A stretch of DNA of 15,173 nt from JARBAU01 sp029237525 (GCA_036555705.1 DATBKT010000259.1:1-15173); one strand, 5' to 3'. Positions 6,256-12,235 are shown, numbered from the stretch's first letter. Notes: generated from the sequence alone by a model not told the origin. Numbers and translations: made by a program.

Positions 6256-6741
6256 ATGTCAGAAATAAATAAAAAGCATCTTTTTTCCAAAATTCTAGTT
6301 GCGATTGACGGATCTGTGATTGCCTTAAGAGCTGCAGATTCGGCAATATCTATTGCCAAACAGCAGAATCTTTCTAATATTATCTTAATCCATGTATTGC
6401 CACAAGACATTAGATACGATGATTTAACAGATAGAGTAGATCCGGAGATCCCGAGTCCGGTCAAAGGTGCGGTTGAGTTAGCCAGTTTGGAAGCTCAAGA
6501 ATGGTTTAACAAGATTAAGGAACGGCAGACAGATGATGCCAAAAAAATTGATATACGAACCGAAGTACTTGTTGGTACCAAATCAGTTGCTAAGGAAATC
6601 CTAACCTATGCAGAGAACAATAACGTTGATTTGATAGTGATTGGCACCAAGGGAATGTCCACATTTAAGAAAGTGCTACTTGGAAGTGTTGCCTCCTCTG
6701 TGTTAACCCATGCTTTTTGCCCTGTAATGATAGTTAAGTAG
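6256..6741 (+). CDS. Universal stress protein, UspA family
   Basis: A 161-aa single-domain Usp, a cytosolic ATP-binding Rossmann-like protein linked to stress survival. The N-terminal strand carries FSKILVAIDGS (10-20) with the nucleotide-contacting Asp18. The C-terminal half has VDLIVIGTKG (124-133) and the complete ATP-binding signature G-2x-G-9x-G-S (G130, G133, G143, S144), followed by the usual hydrophobic end CPVMIVK. The length is near the 140-160 aa norm. An ATP-binding, dimeric subtype is inferred from the intact motif. The ATG at 6256 has no Shine-Dalgarno. It is monocistronic on spacing (more than 250 bp to the next gene). The minus-strand frame over 6213-6464 is a shadow. Confidence 0.95.
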   Translation: MSEINKKHLFSKILVAIDGSVIALRAADSAISIAKQQNLSNIILIHVLPQDIRYDDLTDRVDPEIPSPVKGAVELASLEAQEWFNKIKERQTDDAKKIDIRTEVLVGTKSVAKEILTYAENNNVDLIVIGTKGMSTFKKVLLGSVASSVLTHAFCPVMIVK

Positions 6742-6999
6742 GTTTTATGTTAGCCTGTATCAATTTTAAAAATGAGGTCCGCTGCTATTATTTGATATCA
6801 TGAGCGATCCGAGTTATAATGCTAGCTGCCGCATCTAAATGAATCAATTAGGTTGTGATAAGGTAAAGATGTTTGGTTGGAATTCAGTCCTAAGATTGCA
6901 TCGCCAATTGATTCTCATGTCATAATTAGATGGTTACATGTAAGCCCTTTTATCAACTTCTATTCATATCCAACATTTTATAGTCTTGAAGTCCTCACC

Positions 7000-7887
7000 A
7001 TGTTAGCATTGAATTTTAGGACGTTCTCAATAATCTTGACAGCTATCATCTGTTTGATGCTTATAGGTTCTCAATTATTAATTGGCTTATCCTATGCACA
7101 AAGTAGCAATATCGAGAAAGGGTCTAATGCAACTATGGCGGTTAAGTCCAAACCACAGGGAGTAAAAATTACATTTCCCTCTCAAGGACAAAGGGTTACT
7201 GGTGATAAAAATCTCACTTTAAGTGGTACGTCTACGTATAATAATCGCGATTGTCAAGTTTCAATAATCGTAAATAATATAAAGCCATATCAACGTGTTA
7301 TTGGAACAGGTCAAAAAGGTACAAATGACTATTCGACATGGAAATTCCCTCTTAACGCTAAATATACGACGCTTAAGGCTGGATCTAGCAACAAGGCTAC
7401 AGCAAAGTTAACTTGTATCGATAAACCAATGAATTTGACAAAATATTATAGCGTAAATTTTACTAGCTCATCGAATTCTCCCTCGACATCGCTTGTTCAG
7501 CAGTCTGGATTGAAGAATGGGTCGAATTCAACTACTAGCAATACGAATAAGACACAGACACAGTTCTCATCTCAAACACAACACGAGTCTACAATATTGA
7601 ATCCTTCTTATGCTTCAACGAAAGAGTCTAGTAAATCATTAAGGACTGAACAAAAGAGTGATCATAATGATACCGTCTCTGGTACTGATGCTGATAATCA
7701 TAGACTAAATCACGAATCAACGCCGGGATCAAACGACTCGATGATAAATGAAGCTAAAAGCCCCTTTGTCCTTTCCACACCTACAATTGATAACAATTCA
7801 TCGGTCTCATCAGGTTCAACTCAATTACAATCAGATAGTCATTCAAAAAATAACGATCAGAATTCCCATCATCATCACAAGAATTAA
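7000..7887 (+). CDS. Large secreted Ser/Thr/Asn-rich protein with Ig-like region and His-rich end
   Basis: A 295-aa protein from ATG 7000 (MLALNFRTFSIILTAIICL...). The frame is open back to a TTG at 6877, but those 41 extra residues precede an obvious signal peptide, so ATG 7000 is preferred. A signal peptide spans about 1-33, with likely cleavage after SYA. Residues about 45-150 look like a beta-sandwich/Ig-like cell-surface domain (KITFPSQGQRVTG, LTLSGTS, CQVSIIVNN) with two Cys about 50 residues apart. The rest is a low-complexity Ser/Thr/Asn/Gln tail with many N-x-S/T sites, likely extended and glycosylated, ending in SHHHHKN. There is no C-terminal anchor. The role is unknown; surface or extracellular adhesion is inferred from composition. 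Confidence 0.75.
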   Translation: MLALNFRTFSIILTAIICLMLIGSQLLIGLSYAQSSNIEKGSNATMAVKSKPQGVKITFPSQGQRVTGDKNLTLSGTSTYNNRDCQVSIIVNNIKPYQRVIGTGQKGTNDYSTWKFPLNAKYTTLKAGSSNKATAKLTCIDKPMNLTKYYSVNFTSSSNSPSTSLVQQSGLKNGSNSTTSNTNKTQTQFSSQTQHESTILNPSYASTKESSKSLRTEQKSDHNDTVSGTDADNHRLNHESTPGSNDSMINEAKSPFVLSTPTIDNNSSVSSGSTQLQSDSHSKNNDQNSHHHHKN

Positions 7888-7902
7888 GCAGATATCAATT
7901 AA

Positions 7903-8205
7903 TTGTCGGACCCATATGCCTATCAATTTATACGATCTTCAGATTTGATAAGTAGTAGGTCTGTTCTGAATAACTGTCCTCGAATAACAGAACCCATTAT
8001 TGTGCAGCTAGAAAAATTTATTTATTTTATGCCTGACACAGATCGATTTGTAACCGATAACTGCCCTATTAGTTTAAAAGTTCAGAGCTGGGATCGAACT
8101 TTATTATATAATGTCAAAAATTTAGCCAATCGCCTTAGTTGTAACAACCCTTTTTGCTGGGACAACCAATTGTTATATTATTCTATATCATTTAATAAAT
8201 TATAA
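7903..8205 (+). CDS. Doubtful ORF, 100 aa
   Basis: Open frame starting with TTG at 7903, 16 nt after the previous stop; the first in-frame ATG is at 8029 (MPDTDRF...). The product has four Cys and no signal peptide or known motif. About one 100-codon open frame is expected by chance in a window of this size and composition. There is no clear TATA or ribosome site. It is kept because it fills an otherwise empty stretch and follows directly on the secreted-protein gene. Confidence 0.25.
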   Translation: MSDPYAYQFIRSSDLISSRSVLNNCPRITEPIIVQLEKFIYFMPDTDRFVTDNCPISLKVQSWDRTLLYNVKNLANRLSCNNPFCWDNQLLYYSISFNKL

Positions 8206-8207
8206 TT

Positions 8208-8221
8208 GACCAAATTTGGTC
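8208..8221. repeat. Perfect 14-bp palindrome
   Basis: GACCAAATTTGGTC is fully self-complementary. A related half, gaccaattt, occurs near 8349-8357. It is a candidate binding site for a dimeric regulator of the 8416 gene, about 195-210 bp downstream. Confidence 0.6.
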
Positions 8222-8245
8222 CATCTACTATTATAGTTGAATCAT

Positions 8246-8271
8246 CGTCGCGAAATGCATTCACGTCGACG
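8246..8271. repeat. GC-rich hairpin
   Basis: CGTCG-CG-a-AATGCATT-ca-CG-t-CGACG: arms pair 7+ bp with small bulges around the palindrome AATGCATT. The CpG-rich arms stand out in the AT-rich surroundings. It lies 145-170 bp upstream of the 108-aa gene. Confidence 0.55.
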
Positions 8272-8415
8272 CAAAGGTCACGAGATTATTACGAATTCTG
8301 GCGTCAAGGTTGAAAAATCTTAAAGGTTACAATTTTGTCTTGGTTTTTTGACCAATTTGAAGTTTATTTTTTACATCTTGCTTCATGTAACTAGGTTTTA
8401 TAGTATATTCTTGGT

Positions 8416-8742
8416 ATGTTGAATTTACTTCGATTTCTATTCGGAGGAGAACCACTCTTTGGCAGTTCCAATAAGGGCATATTCAGGAATCTAGAAGTGA
8501 GCAAAGAAGAGATTTTCCCTAATACAAAAATCGATTATCCAGAGAGGACTCACAGAGAGACAATCTCTAGTAATGTTACAGATGAAATGAGAAGCTACGG
8601 CAGCACAGACTTAAGATTTGGTTATCGTGGAAAACTCGAGAACCCAAATACAAAAAAAGTCGAAGATACTCCAGGAAATTCCAAAACGTACAACCCTAAC
8701 AACAAAACGCGCATCCAAAACCAATTAAAGCCACTAGATTAA
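8416..8742 (+). CDS. Hypothetical hydrophilic protein, 108 aa
   Basis: Not recognised. After a short hydrophobic start (MLNLLRFLFGG) the product is charged and polar, with Asp/Glu/Lys/Asn and two Tyr-containing Gly-rich stretches (RSYGSTDLRFGYRG, about 68-81). The C-terminal third is Lys/Asn/Pro-rich and likely disordered. It has no Cys or His-metal motif. The ATG at 8416 is preceded by a T-rich region with agtttatttttta (8371-8383), which could act as a TATA element with a short leader. The upstream palindrome and GC-rich hairpin may belong to its control region. Its length with an ATG start makes it more likely real than the shorter ORFs here. Confidence 0.5.
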   Translation: MLNLLRFLFGGEPLFGSSNKGIFRNLEVSKEEIFPNTKIDYPERTHRETISSNVTDEMRSYGSTDLRFGYRGKLENPNTKKVEDTPGNSKTYNPNNKTRIQNQLKPLD

Positions 8743-8789
8743 GACCTGTTTCTAATAGATAATTGCCAGTTTAACTGCACATAATCTAG

Positions 8790-8915
8790 ATGGCAGAACA
8801 AAACTTTCAACGGCTGCTTAGATGCAGAAGCCGTGCGGGTAACATAGACTTGGCCTTCTCTTCTATCGAAGATAAAAAATTAGTGAAAGCTGTCAATACA
8901 TGCTGTAATGAATAG
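8790..8915 (+). CDS. Possible leaderless small gene, 41 aa
   Basis: ATG 8790 to TAG 8915 encodes MAEQNFQRLLRCRSRAGNID... ending in VNTCCNE: a basic helix-like N-terminal half and three Cys, two adjacent near the end. A TATA-like aatagataatt (8753-8763) is centred about 32 bp upstream, the spacing expected of a leaderless archaeal transcript. The gene starts 47 nt after the 108-aa gene. The family is not recognised. A 41-codon ORF alone is not significant; promoter spacing is the main support. Confidence 0.3.
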   Translation: MAEQNFQRLLRCRSRAGNIDLAFSSIEDKKLVKAVNTCCNE

Positions 8916-9077
8916 ATGATTAGAATACGATCAGATATTATTAAGATTCAATTGAATAATTGGAATTAAAGAGGCTTTATCGTTGACAAAATCCCTAAAA
9001 AACCTAAATTATATGGGATGGAAAGTTGAAGGTACAATAATAGATAGTCTGCTCATATTCATAGATATCTAGGTAAC

Positions 9078-9087
9078 ATAAAATTTT
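9078..9087 (+). promoter_or_regulatory. TATA element of the P-II-like gene
   Basis: cataaaattt, centred 32 bp upstream of ATG 9115, predicting a leader of only a few nt. This supports 9115 as the start rather than the internal Met at 9187 that aligns with the usual P-II N-terminus. Confidence 0.55.
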
Positions 9088-9114
9088 TTTACCTCTGTTA
9101 CACTAGCTAATGCT

Positions 9115-9486
9115 ATGGTTGGGGACGAACTGACGCTACCATTTGAAGTGGCTTACTCTGAAAAGCCCGGTAAAAAATCAAAAAATATGAAGAGACTCGC
9201 TGTTATCGTAAAGCCTGAAAATGTCGCGGAAATTATTGCTTCACTTAAAGAAATGGGACTTGAAGCAACAATTTACGATGTAAAGGGGGCTACTAAGGAG
9301 AAGGAACGAATTGCATCCGGCAGGGGTAGTGGCACTTTTGAGCTTGCTTATACAACCAGGAAAGTTGTGGCCACTGTGGTTAATTCTGATAGTGTTGATC
9401 AAGTCGTAGAGAGAATGAAAAGGGCTATGGCAGGCGAGAAAGCAGTTGTCATGATATCACCAGTAGATGATCTTGTCATGATTTAA
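9115..9486 (+). CDS. Divergent P-II family (GlnB/GlnK-like) protein
   Basis: P-II proteins are trimeric cytosolic sensors of ATP/ADP and 2-oxoglutarate that regulate ammonium transporters and nitrogen enzymes. The core (25-123) follows the family layout: MKRLAVIVKPENVAEIIASL, then GLEATIYDVKGA leading into the T-loop (about 58-83), RKVVATVV, VDQVVERMKRAM and ISPVDDLVMI. Differences are marked. A 24-residue Lys-rich N-terminal extension precedes the core. The T-loop is about four residues longer than GlnB and lacks the uridylylated Tyr context. The B-loop region before the last strand is shortened to AGEKA, where family members have TGxxGDGK, and the C-terminal RTGE is absent. These lost segments carry ATP contacts, so nucleotide binding may differ or be lost. 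No amtB lies nearby. The start is supported by the TATA spacing. Confidence 0.8.
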   Translation: MVGDELTLPFEVAYSEKPGKKSKNMKRLAVIVKPENVAEIIASLKEMGLEATIYDVKGATKEKERIASGRGSGTFELAYTTRKVVATVVNSDSVDQVVERMKRAMAGEKAVVMISPVDDLVMI

Positions 9487-9902
9487 GGCAAACGACAAGT
9501 TGCAAATATTACGAATTATTATCAATTGGTCACTGATGATAAAATAATTTTGCTGCAATATGGTGTAAGCTATTAAAATAATAATAATCAAACAAGGATA
9601 AGTCTAAGGACGACTTGACTAATTAGTCCACCAAGAAGATGGAATTCAGATCAATGTTCTAATACGGGCAGACTTATTTCTGTTTTTGTTAACTTGTCTA
9701 CTTGGAAAATAGGCAATTAATTAATGACGGTCAGAATTCAGTCCTAGTTGAGATTATATCTACTGACATGCGATCTAGTGGAATGAATTTTATTTACAGA
9801 AATAATGCTCAATTATAATGAACAGTATCTTGTAGAGAATTAGTGATTGATAAAGATCAAATAATATATAGCACATCCCCAGTCCAAAGTTCGACTTATT
9901 AA
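9487..9902. other. AT-rich non-coding stretch after the P-II-like gene
   Basis: No ORF of note. An imperfect inverted repeat of AT-rich sequence lies near 9515-9550. A 13-nt identity, gaattcagtccta, is shared with 6880-6892; repeats of this length are expected by chance. A TATA-like element occurs at 9860-9870. Confidence 0.5.
9860..9870 (+). promoter_or_regulatory. TATA-like element upstream of chained small ORFs
   Basis: aataatatata, centred about 37 bp before ATG 9903, so a transcript would carry a leader of roughly 10 nt. Confidence 0.35.
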
Positions 9903-9995
9903 ATGTCATATACAATAATTACTGGATTGGCTTATCATTCAATGGATGTAAGTGCTGTCTTGATATTTTGGTACGAACTAGTCGAAAATGGTTAG
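9903..9995 (+). CDS. Small ORF 1 of three chained ORFs, 30 aa
   Basis: ATG 9903 to TAG 9995, product MSYTIITGLAYHSMDVSAVL... ending YELVENG, hydrophobic in the middle. Its last 8 nt (atggttag) contain the ATG of the next ORF. An in-frame TAA lies directly upstream, so the start cannot be further out. It is too short to judge alone; the TATA spacing and the chain give it weight. It could instead be the first piece of one frameshifted gene. Confidence 0.2.
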   Translation: MSYTIITGLAYHSMDVSAVLIFWYELVENG

Positions 9996-10122
9996 ACTGT
10001 ATATACATCTAATTATTGAAAAAGTCCAGACACAATTCTATCTATATCCCAATGTCGTAGCAAAATTAACTGCCCTACTACGTGAACATAACAATGTGAT
10101 GTTGCAGGGAATAGATGAATGA
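9988..10122 (+). CDS. Small ORF 2 of three chained ORFs, 44 aa
   Basis: ATG 9988 to TGA 10122. The product has a likely amphipathic helical character (MVRLYIHLIIEKVQTQFYLY, then NVVAKLTALLREHNN). It overlaps ORF 1 by 8 nt and ORF 3 by 8 nt (atgaatga), in the pattern of translationally coupled genes. Not recognised. An alternative is a decayed gene with two frameshifts, each in the same direction. Confidence 0.25.
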   Translation: MVRLYIHLIIEKVQTQFYLYPNVVAKLTALLREHNNVMLQGIDE

Positions 10123-10300
10123 AATAATGCGGAGACAGATTCTGGGTTTATACTGTAAAGAGCCAATGAATACTACAAGACAATTTATCTCCTTATGTTC
10201 ATTACCGGAAGTCAAAAGAAGAATTATTGATGTACTAGAATGTGTCTATTTTGGTATTGGGTTAAATGGTATCCGGCCCCTTTATCCTTGCTTTGAATAA
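10115..10300 (+). CDS. Small ORF 3 of three chained ORFs, 61 aa
   Basis: ATG 10115 to TAA 10300. The product is basic at first (MNEIMRRQILGLYCKEP), then a likely helix (LPEVKRRIIDVLECVYFGIG), with four Cys. A purine-rich gcaggga lies 4-10 nt upstream and could serve as a ribosome site. It overlaps ORF 2 by 8 nt. Not recognised. Confidence 0.3.
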   Translation: MNEIMRRQILGLYCKEPMNTTRQFISLCSLPEVKRRIIDVLECVYFGIGLNGIRPLYPCFE

Positions 10301-10422
10301 TCAAAGTATATTTCTGCCACTTGCTCAAATGATTTATTGTTTATAATGATCTTGGATAATGAGATATCAAAGACTAATTGATTTTTAATTTTGGATATGC
10401 ATACTCAAGTATAGTTACATAA

Positions 10423-10674
10423 TACTTTGTAGAAGGAAAGATCTATGACTTGGTTCTCAGGTGCGGCCATTTCAACACTTTCACATGCAGAATAAAAACT
10501 TGACAGCACGAAGCAAAAGATGATTGCGAAACCTTGAATCTCCGAGTTCTCAATCTGTACCTATTCGCTATTAATGGATTCATGTATGATTGGCTGAAAA
10601 AAAATCCTATTTGGATTGAAGCGAGGGCTGTCTTGCTGCATTCTTATATTATGTGTGTTAAGGAACATAGTTAA
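10423..10674 (+). pseudogene. Possible gene remnant with in-frame TGA
   Basis: One frame is open from 10423, after TAA 10420, to TAA 10672 except for a TGA at 10501. It reads YFVEGKIYDLVLRCGHF... before the TGA and ...CETLNLRVLNLYLFAING then FMYDWLKKNPIWIEARAVLL... after it. There is no start codon at the left edge; the first ATG is at 10582. The protein-like composition suggests a degraded gene, but open frames of this size are common by chance here. Confidence 0.15.
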
Positions 10675-10708
10675 GTCGAGGTAAAATACTTGACTTTTCC
10701 TAGTTGCA

Positions 10709-10873
10709 ATGCAATTCTCGTCGCTGGCTTGCGCAATTACTGTAATTGACTCACTATACCTAGCTCAGGTCATGTTGATTGCAGTGCCAGCGACTTATAT
10801 CTTATTCAAAAGAAACTTTGGCAAATATCTTATCCGATGCATGATAGAAACAAACATGCTTGACTATCGTTGA
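10709..10873 (+). CDS. Possible small membrane protein, 54 aa
   Basis: ATG 10709 to TGA 10873. The product has a hydrophobic stretch (SLYLAQVMLIAVPATYILF, about 15-33) flanked by a basic segment (KRNFGKYLIR), as in a single-pass membrane protein with a positive cytosolic side. A TATA-like gtaaaatac (10681-10689) is about 24 bp upstream, slightly short of ideal. A 9-bp inverted repeat lies inside the frame. ORFs of this length are frequent by chance, so this is tentative. Confidence 0.25.
   Translation: MQFSSLACAITVIDSLYLAQVMLIAVPATYILFKRNFGKYLIRCMIETNMLDYR
10720..10794. repeat. Inverted repeat with 9-bp perfect arms
   Basis: GTCGCTGGC (10720-10728) and GCCAGCGAC (10786-10794), 57 bp apart, with imperfect continuation (tgcgcaat against attgcag). 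Inside lies a 7+7 bp palindrome with a 1-nt spacer (CAATTAC-T-GTAATTG, 10734-10748). The 75-nt span resembles tRNA length, but there is no T-loop sequence or cloverleaf. Confidence 0.55.
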
Positions 10874-10901
10874 CGTCGGCGACACTATGATCTATAAAAG
10901 T

Positions 10902-10928
10902 ATTGTCACCAATTCAAGTGGTAACAAT
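10902..10928. repeat. Hairpin just downstream of a TATA-like sequence
   Basis: ATTGTCACCA (10902-10911), loop ATTCAAG, TGGTAACAAT (10919-10928); 9 of 10 positions pair, with one C-A mismatch. tctataaaag (10891-10900) directly precedes it. It is the first of two strong hairpins in a possible non-coding transcript. Confidence 0.6.
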
Positions 10929-10985
10929 GCCTCTGGTGCGATTTATTAATATAACATTGTATTAGTGCATCGTATCAATCTGCTG

Positions 10986-11020
10986 GGAACTAACTAGGAA
11001 ATTATCCCCTAGTTGGTGCC
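10986..11020. repeat. Strong hairpin, 13-bp stem
   Basis: GGAACTAACTAGG (10986-10998) pairs with CCTAGTTGGTGCC (11008-11020) with one A-G mismatch and one T-G wobble, around a 9-nt loop. This is one of the most stable structures in the window and lies in DNA without a convincing gene. Confidence 0.7.
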
Positions 11021-11080
11021 ACTACTCATGATTAGAAATATAATTAGAAACTGAATAAAATTTCACGAATACAAATAGTT

Positions 11081-11239
11081 ATGAATTCAGTCACGACATT
11101 ACCAACGTTAGTACCATTAGGTACTGAACGAGCATCTATTTTGTTTGAAATGTGTGATGTAACACGGATCAGGGAAGCACTACAAACACGCGCTTTAGTT
11201 CTGTTTCATAACTTGCACTGGTATCTTTGTTGTGCATAA
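11081..11239 (+). CDS. Possible small ORF, 52 aa
   Basis: ATG 11081 to TAA 11239. The product opens MNSVTTLPTLVPLGTERAS, followed by a probable helical section (ILFEMCDVTRIREALQTRA) and a hydrophobic end with two adjacent Cys (CCA). A TATA-like aataaaattt (11054-11063) is about 22 bp upstream, slightly too close. Not recognised; chance is a serious alternative. Confidence 0.25.
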   Translation: MNSVTTLPTLVPLGTERASILFEMCDVTRIREALQTRALVLFHNLHWYLCCA

Positions 11240-11326
11240 TCACCTATAATATATGCTCAATCAATTGAATTTTTCTTTTAGATGATACCATGATCCTAAT
11301 TTGATGACCTATCATCTCAAGAAATA

Positions 11327-11360
11327 CTAATCTAGAAGTTATCGGGTGTGCGTAGATTAG
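11327..11360. repeat. Inverted repeat, 8-bp perfect arms
   Basis: CTAATCTA (11327-11334) and TAGATTAG (11353-11360) around an 18-nt GC-richer loop. It lies between the 52-aa ORF and the minus-strand 72-aa ORF, which converge on it. Confidence 0.45.
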
Positions 11361-11452
11361 AGCAGATCCTATTGGTAGATTGTTTGTGTTGATGTTCAAC
11401 TAGATCACAAAATTGCTAAGATCTGATATTTCCAATTTCTGCAAACATTTTA

Positions 11453-11671
11453 TTACCATTCTTGTGGGTAATACTGCTCGGTTTCGACGTAGCACCATGG
11501 CACAATTTCGATCGTTAAAGGCCTGTTACGATTCATTGTTTGATTGTATTTTTGGGAACACTCGCAATTGACAAAGGCCTTTTTCGATTTCCTATTCATA
11601 GAATTACGTTGAAAAGTAGCAGAGATTTCTGCAATTTTATCCAAGACTAATTTCCAAGTTATACATTTCAT
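11453..11671 (-). CDS. Hypothetical Cys-containing protein, 72 aa
   Basis: ATG at 11671 (a TTG one codon upstream is unlikely). The product has a helical basic first half (KLVLDKIAEISATFQRN, NRKSKKAF), a CxC (NCEC, about 35-38) and an aromatic, proline-containing end (IEIVPWCYVETEQYYPQEW), with four Cys in all. A TATA-like tttaaa (11698-11703) lies about 29 bp upstream on this strand and fits a leaderless start. Family not recognised; nucleic-acid or metal binding is only suggested by composition. Confidence 0.35.
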   Translation of the reverse strand: MKCITWKLVLDKIAEISATFQRNSMNRKSKKAFVNCECSQKYNQTMNRNRPLTIEIVPWCYVETEQYYPQEW

Positions 11672-11674
11672 CAA

Positions 11675-12037
11675 AAACTATGTATTATTTGAAAGGTTTA
11701 AATCGGGCTCAAGCTGAATAATTATCAATCATAAGGTTCGTATAGTTAACTTCTAAGCAAACCACAAACTATAATATTCATATTTTCTAATATCTTTCGA
11801 ATCTGGCTGCAGTTAATTTTGAAATATCTATGTCTGGAATCCTACTTCGTCGTGCATCGTTTTTACCCCTTCATTTGATCATTGAATTATTTTCTAAGAT
11901 CGAACTATGCAAAAATTGTATGCAGCGATGATTTTTGTTGTCGACACAAAGAAGGTACGGTAAGCTAGTTTAATACTAAATCACAATCGAATAATACTAA
12001 AGTTAGTATATTAGTTTGACGACAAGAAGTTAAATTC
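11675..12037. other. Spacer between divergent ORFs, with AATACTAAA repeats
   Basis: Contains two AATACTAAA direct repeats (11972-11980, 11993-12001), the second joined to an inverted half (ATACTAA-ag-TTAGTAT, 11994-12009). A 33-codon ORF at 11830 is within chance expectation and is not called. Confidence 0.5.
11972..12012. promoter_or_regulatory. Repeat cluster with TATA-like element, putative operator
   Basis: Two AATACTAAA copies start 21 bp apart, about two helical turns, and the second forms a 7+7 bp palindrome with TTAGTAT. The palindrome runs into tatatta, centred about 28 bp before ATG 12038. The geometry suits a regulator binding beside or over a TATA box. Confidence 0.4.
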
Positions 12038-12235
12038 ATGTGTAATAATCTGATATCTGTTTCGAACAATTTAACTGCATTATGTCTAGGATTGGAAGTA
12101 AATAGGCTATATTCCAATCCCTGTATCGAACCTCACATTCACAATATCCATCCTAAGCGGGAGTGCTCGAATGTGGTTTCTATTATTGGAGTAATCTTTC
12201 GCTATGATGATTGGAGAACATCATATAATGAGTAA
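12038..12235 (+). CDS. Possible Cys/His-rich protein, 65 aa, upstream of receiver gene
   Basis: ATG 12038 to TAA 12235. A TATA-like tatatta lies about 28 bp upstream, which fits a leaderless start. The stop overlaps the receiver gene by 8 nt (atgagtaa), a typical coupled arrangement. Residues 29-43 contain C29, H33, H35, H38 and C43, a potential metal site. The rest is polar with a hydrophobic patch (NVVSIIGVIF, 45-54). No family is recognised. Chance ORFs of 65 codons occur in such DNA, but promoter spacing and overlap raise the odds. Confidence 0.4.
   Translation: MCNNLISVSNNLTALCLGLEVNRLYSNPCIEPHIHNIHPKRECSNVVSIIGVIFRYDDWRTSYNE
12203..12225 (+). promoter_or_regulatory. Hairpin exposing GGAG before the receiver start
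   Basis: TATGATG (12203-12209) and CATCATA (12219-12225) form a perfect 7-bp stem. The 9-nt loop (attggagaa) carries GGAG, and the ATG is 3 nt after the stem. It could hold the ribosome region open or gate translation. Confidence 0.35.

Larger units (their letters stand above)
8743..9114. other. Region between the 108-aa gene and the P-II-like gene
   Basis: Apart from the possible 41-aa gene, the stretch from 8916 holds only AT-rich DNA and the P-II-like promoter. A small hairpin (8811-8833, cgg-ctgc/gcag-ccg) lies inside the 41-aa frame. Confidence 0.5.
10301..11452. other. Gene-poor stretch with repeats and weak ORFs
   Basis: About 1.15 kb without a convincing gene. It holds the TGA-interrupted frame (10423-10674), the 54-aa and 52-aa possible ORFs, and four inverted repeats (10720-10794, 10902-10928, 10986-11020, 11327-11360). 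No tRNA T-loop, SRP or RNase P signature was seen on reading both strands. Confidence 0.5.

Noticed and set aside
6213..6464. Minus-strand frame across the universal stress gene
   Set aside because: Shadow of a gene with an intact ATP-binding signature.
6880..6892. 13-nt identity gaattcagtccta with 9734-9746
   Set aside because: Exact matches of this length are expected about once or twice by chance in an AT-rich 15-kb window.
7748..7948. Plus-strand frame overlapping the end of the secreted protein
   Set aside because: Out-of-frame reading of a His/Asn-rich coding tail, with no start signal.
8040..8110. ggatcgaac taken as a reverse-strand tRNA T-loop
   Set aside because: No acceptor or anticodon stems can be formed around it on either strand.
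10720..10794. tRNA or tRNA-like gene, because the inverted repeat spans 75 nt
   Set aside because: The stem is 9 bp, no GTTCGA-type T-loop or anticodon arm can be placed, and the sequence is also open as a short ORF.
11830..11931. 33-codon ORF ending in a CxxC
   Set aside because: Too short, no properly spaced TATA element, and its length is well within chance.
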